From Brevundimonas sp. UBA7664 (GTDB taxonomy: Bacteria > Pseudomonadota > Alphaproteobacteria > Caulobacterales > Caulobacteraceae): 33,373 nt of DNA. The stretch's first letter is position 1. Each line of letters begins with the position of its first letter. The notes beneath the pieces were generated by a model that was not told where the DNA came from, did not search any database, and worked only from the letters and a program-made list of their open reading frames with translations. The translations under genes were made by a program, and so were the position numbers. This document shows positions 30,954-33,373 of this stretch, piece after piece. The DNA lies in NCBI RefSeq assembly GCF_002483305.1, contig NZ_DLHQ01000041.1, forward strand, positions 1 through 33,373. The letters run 5' to 3'.

Positions 30954-32156
30954 TCAGTAAATCTCAAACAGACCCGCGGCGCCCATGCCGCCGCCGATGC
31001 ACATGGTGACGACGCCGTATTTTGCGCCGCGCCGCTTGCCCTCGATCAGGACGTGGCCGGTCATTCGCGCGCCCGACATGCCGTAGGGGTGGCCGATCGA
31101 GATGGCGCCGCCGTCCACATTGAGCAGCTCGTTCGGAATGCCCAGCTTGTCGCGGCAGTAGAGAACCTGCACCGCGAAGGCCTCGTTCAGCTCCCAGATG
31201 CCGATGTCGTCGATGGTCAGGCCGTGCGTCTTCAGCAGCTTCGGCACAGCATAGATGGGGCCGATGCCCATCTCATCAGGTTCGCAGCCGGCCACCGCCA
31301 TGCCGCGATAGGCGCCCAGTGGCTGAAGACCGCGATGCACCGCCTGGCCCGCCTCCATGATGACGCAGGCCGAGGCGCCGTCCGACAGCTGCGACGCATT
31401 GCCGGCAGTGATGAACCGGCCCTCGGTGACCGTCTCGCCCGAACCGAAGACAGTCTTCAGCGATTTCAGACCCTCCAGCGTGGTGTCTGCGCGGTTGCCC
31501 TCGTCCTTCGACAGGGTCACCTCCTGCGACGAGGTCTGGCCGGTGGCCTTGTCCATCACCAGCACGGTGGTGGTCATGGGCACGATCTCGGCGTCGAAAC
31601 GGCCGGCCGCCTGGGCCGCGGCCGTTCGCTGCTGGGACTGCAGGGCGTATTCATCCTGGGCGTCGCGCGAAATGCCGTAGCGGGCGGCGACGATCTCGGC
31701 GGTCTCCAGCATCGACATATACATGTGCGGAACCTGCTTCAGCAGAGCTTCGTCCTTGCCGCGATACAGGTTCATGTTCTGGTTCTGCACCAGGGAGATC
31801 GACTCCAGACCGCCGCCGACGGCGACCTTCTGGCCATCGACGATCACCTGCTTGGCAGCCGTGGCGATGCCCATCAGGCCCGAGGCGCACTGCCGGTCCA
31901 GGCTCATCCCTGCCGTGGTCACCGGCAGGCCGGCGGCGAGGGCCGCCTGACGCGCCACATTGGTGCCGGTCGAGCCCTGCTGCAGGGCCGCGCCTATCAC
32001 CACGTCCTCGATCTCGGCCGGATCGACGCCGGAGCGGGCGACGGCGTGACGGATGGCGTGACCGCCCAGCTGCTGGGCCTGGGTGTCGTTGAAGGCGCCG
32101 CGATAGGCGCGGCCGATGGGGGTGCGGGCGGTGGAGACGATGACGGCTTCGCGCAT
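30954..32156 (-). CDS. Acetyl-CoA acetyltransferase / 3-ketoacyl-CoA thiolase
   Basis: 400 residues. Catalytic sites are SLDRQCASGLMGIATA (nucleophile Cys), WELNEAFAVQV, SIGHPYGMSGARMTGHVL (His) and VVTMCIGGGMGAAGLFEIY (second Cys). It is a second thiolase in the window and differs clearly from FadA. It probably condenses or cleaves acyl-CoAs together with the hydroxyacyl-CoA dehydrogenase encoded 33 nt upstream. Whether the direction is degradation or synthesis cannot be told from sequence. Confidence 0.92.
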   Translation of the reverse strand: MREAVIVSTARTPIGRAYRGAFNDTQAQQLGGHAIRHAVARSGVDPAEIEDVVIGAALQQGSTGTNVARQAALAAGLPVTTAGMSLDRQCASGLMGIATAAKQVIVDGQKVAVGGGLESISLVQNQNMNLYRGKDEALLKQVPHMYMSMLETAEIVAARYGISRDAQDEYALQSQQRTAAAQAAGRFDAEIVPMTTTVLVMDKATGQTSSQEVTLSKDEGNRADTTLEGLKSLKTVFGSGETVTEGRFITAGNASQLSDGASACVIMEAGQAVHRGLQPLGAYRGMAVAGCEPDEMGIGPIYAVPKLLKTHGLTIDDIGIWELNEAFAVQVLYCRDKLGIPNELLNVDGGAISIGHPYGMSGARMTGHVLIEGKRRGAKYGVVTMCIGGGMGAAGLFEIY

Positions 32157-32189
32157 GGTGCTTTTCCCGAGAGCGTTTTGTTTCAGAAC

Positions 32190-33095
32190 CTACTTATGCA
32201 CCGCTTGCGCCTTGGACAACTCGACCATCCCCTGGGCGGCGCCCATTTCCGGCACGATCTCGCTCGTCCGGTCCGAAATCTCGGCGAAACGGGCGGCGAC
32301 CTGTTCCGGCGCATCGTCGCCAACGGCGCGGATGCCCTGGGTCAGGGTCACATAGGCGCGCTCGAAACCGCCGGCGCCGGCCGTCAGGATGCAACGGCTG
32401 GGCGCGTCCTCGCTGACCAGATGCAACAGGCCGGGCGAGACGGTATCGGGGCCCAGCAGCTCGAGCGGCAGGCGGGCGCCTAGGTCCTCGGTCATCCGCG
32501 TATGGGCCGTCGGGGCCAGGCAGTTGACCCGGATGTCGTTCTTGGCGCCCTCGATCGACAGGGTCTGCATCAGGCCTACCAGGGCCATCTTGGCCGCGCC
32601 GTAGTTGGCCTGGCCGAAATTCCCGTACAGGCCCGACGAGGAGGTGGTCATGACGATCCGGCCGTAATTCTGCTCCCGCATGATGTCCCACACCGCCTTG
32701 GTGCAGTGGACAGCGCCCATCAGGTGGACGTCCATGACGAAGCGGAAGTCGTCCAGGTCCATCTTGGCGAAGGTCTTGTCGCGGAGGACGCCGGCGTTGT
32801 TCACCAGGATGTCGACCCGACCCCATTTCGCCATCGCCCCTGCGACCATGGCCTGTACGGCGGCGAAATCGGTGACCGAGGCCGCATTGGCCATCGCCTC
32901 GCCGCCCGCGGCGACGATTTCGGCCACCACGGCCTCGGCGGCGGTCGCCGATCCGCCGGAGCCGTCGCGGGCCCCGCCCAGATCGTTGACGACCACCCGG
33001 GCGCCGCGTTTGGCCAGGGCAAGGGCGTGTTCGCGCCCCAGTCCGCCGCCGGCCCCCGTTACGATCGCCACGCGCCCGTCAAACCTCATCGCCAT
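32190..33095 (-). CDS. Short-chain dehydrogenase, (3R)-hydroxyacyl-CoA dehydrogenase type (MFE-2 like)
   Basis: 301 residues from MAMRFDGRVAIVTGAGGGLGREHAL. AGGAGG lies 9 nt upstream of this ATG; an earlier ATG at 33119 overlaps that site. The protein has the Rossmann TGxxxGxG motif, NNAGVLRD, catalytic Ser in TTSSSGLYGNFGQANYGAAK with YxxxK, and the VVNDLGGARDG block. That block is typical of the SDR domain of peroxisomal multifunctional enzyme type 2 and its bacterial relatives. It likely oxidises 3-hydroxyacyl-CoA with NAD, in one operon with the thiolase. Confidence 0.88.
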   Translation of the reverse strand: MAMRFDGRVAIVTGAGGGLGREHALALAKRGARVVVNDLGGARDGSGGSATAAEAVVAEIVAAGGEAMANAASVTDFAAVQAMVAGAMAKWGRVDILVNNAGVLRDKTFAKMDLDDFRFVMDVHLMGAVHCTKAVWDIMREQNYGRIVMTTSSSGLYGNFGQANYGAAKMALVGLMQTLSIEGAKNDIRVNCLAPTAHTRMTEDLGARLPLELLGPDTVSPGLLHLVSEDAPSRCILTAGAGGFERAYVTLTQGIRAVGDDAPEQVAARFAEISDRTSEIVPEMGAAQGMVELSKAQAVHK

Positions 33096-33243
33096 CCGAT
33101 TGCTCCTCCTGTCGCCCACGCTTCCTAGCAGCGGTTCGCCTGGGAGGAACCCCGCTCAATGTGTTGAAATGGCGCCACAGTCGCCGCATTCGTAGCCAAA
33201 ATGAGGAACCGCGCCCGTACATTCCCGTTCGGCCTTGCGAGCA

Positions 33244-33259
33244 CCCCGTATAGACGGGG
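33244..33259 (+). promoter_or_regulatory. Small hairpin upstream of the right-edge gene
   Basis: CCCCGT, loop ATAG, ACGGGG: a 6-bp stem 30 nt before the start codon, probably in the mRNA leader. It could shield or set the stability of the message. The function is inferred from position only. Confidence 0.4.
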
Positions 33260-33288
33260 ACTTCGGGCAACTACTGAATATGAGGGAT

Positions 33289-33373
33289 ATGATGAAGGTG
33301 AAACTTCTCGCCGGCGTCGCGATGGCTGGGCTGTTCGCAGCCGGAGTCGCCAACGCCGAGCCGAACGGCTGGT
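33289..33373 (+). CDS. Exported, probably outer-membrane protein (OmpA-like start), N-terminal fragment
   Basis: Only 28 residues are in the window. MMKVKLLAGVAMAGLFAAGVANA is a clear signal peptide cut before EPNGW, the usual opening of OmpA-family beta-barrel proteins in Caulobacterales. GAGGG lies upstream, and either of two adjacent ATGs may be used. The codon choice (AAA, CTT, GGT) is less GC-rich than its neighbours, as often seen in highly expressed surface proteins. The identity beyond an exported protein is tentative. Confidence 0.65.
   Translation, partial: MMKVKLLAGVAMAGLFAAGVANAEPNGW

Overview
The window looks alphaproteobacterial and has two compositional zones. Positions 1 to about 5.13 kb run at roughly 60% GC where I counted by eye. 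They carry a Bradyrhizobium/Rhodopseudomonas-like set: a YejAB-type peptide ABC transporter with two tandem binding proteins, and a CycM-like membrane-anchored cytochrome c. From about 5.34 kb onward the sequence is roughly 70-75% GC. It looks like Caulobacterales, most likely Brevundimonas or a close relative: the kdsB, nudC, ffs, dnaX, ybaB, recR neighbourhood, the OmpA-like start at the right edge, and GC-rich interspersed hairpin repeats. The change falls in the cycM/kdsB divergent spacer or the very conserved 5' end of kdsB. It could be a real recombination boundary or an assembly join at a conserved locus.

Layout. 0-5.1 kb (minus strand): second YejA-like protein, first YejA-like protein, start of yejB; cycM with its own terminator. 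5.3-7.2 kb: kdsB (CMP-KDO synthesis) convergent with nudC (NADH pyrophosphatase). 7.27-12.8 kb: SRP RNA, a DUF3597 gene, dnaX, an unknown secreted protein, a RutE-like nitroreductase on the opposite strand under a near-perfect palindrome, then ybaB and recR. The usual dnaX-ybaB-recR cluster is therefore split. 13.0-16.7 kb: rmuC, a three-gene unit (membrane protein, small XRE regulator, membrane protein), a TraB/GumN protein and tRNA-Gly(CCC). 16.8-19.3 kb: secreted YtcJ-like amidohydrolase, a small exported protein and a DUF488 protein. 19.3-22.7 kb: fadA-fadJ beta-oxidation operon. 23-24.2 kb: hemerythrin and CAP-domain proteins. 24.2-29.4 kb: kdsD (KDO pathway) divergent from an otsB-GH15-otsA trehalose operon. 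29.4-30.9 kb: GST divergent from a WYL-domain regulator across a perfect 24-bp palindrome. 30.9-33.1 kb: hydroxyacyl-CoA dehydrogenase (SDR) and thiolase operon. Right edge: start of an exported, probably outer-membrane, protein.

The most notable non-coding signals are these. A 42-44 nt hairpin element occurs three times, and its stems change in a compensatory way between copies. Two very long intergenic inverted repeats are built from GAAGGACAC-like units. Several palindromic operators stand in front of fadA, the RutE-like gene, the WYL gene and the XRE operon. The last nine codons of a second thiolase survive as a fossil beside the intact one. I found no CRISPR array, prophage, insertion sequence or defence island. 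I do not see a clearly new multi-gene system; the best candidate for something undescribed is the covarying three-copy hairpin family.
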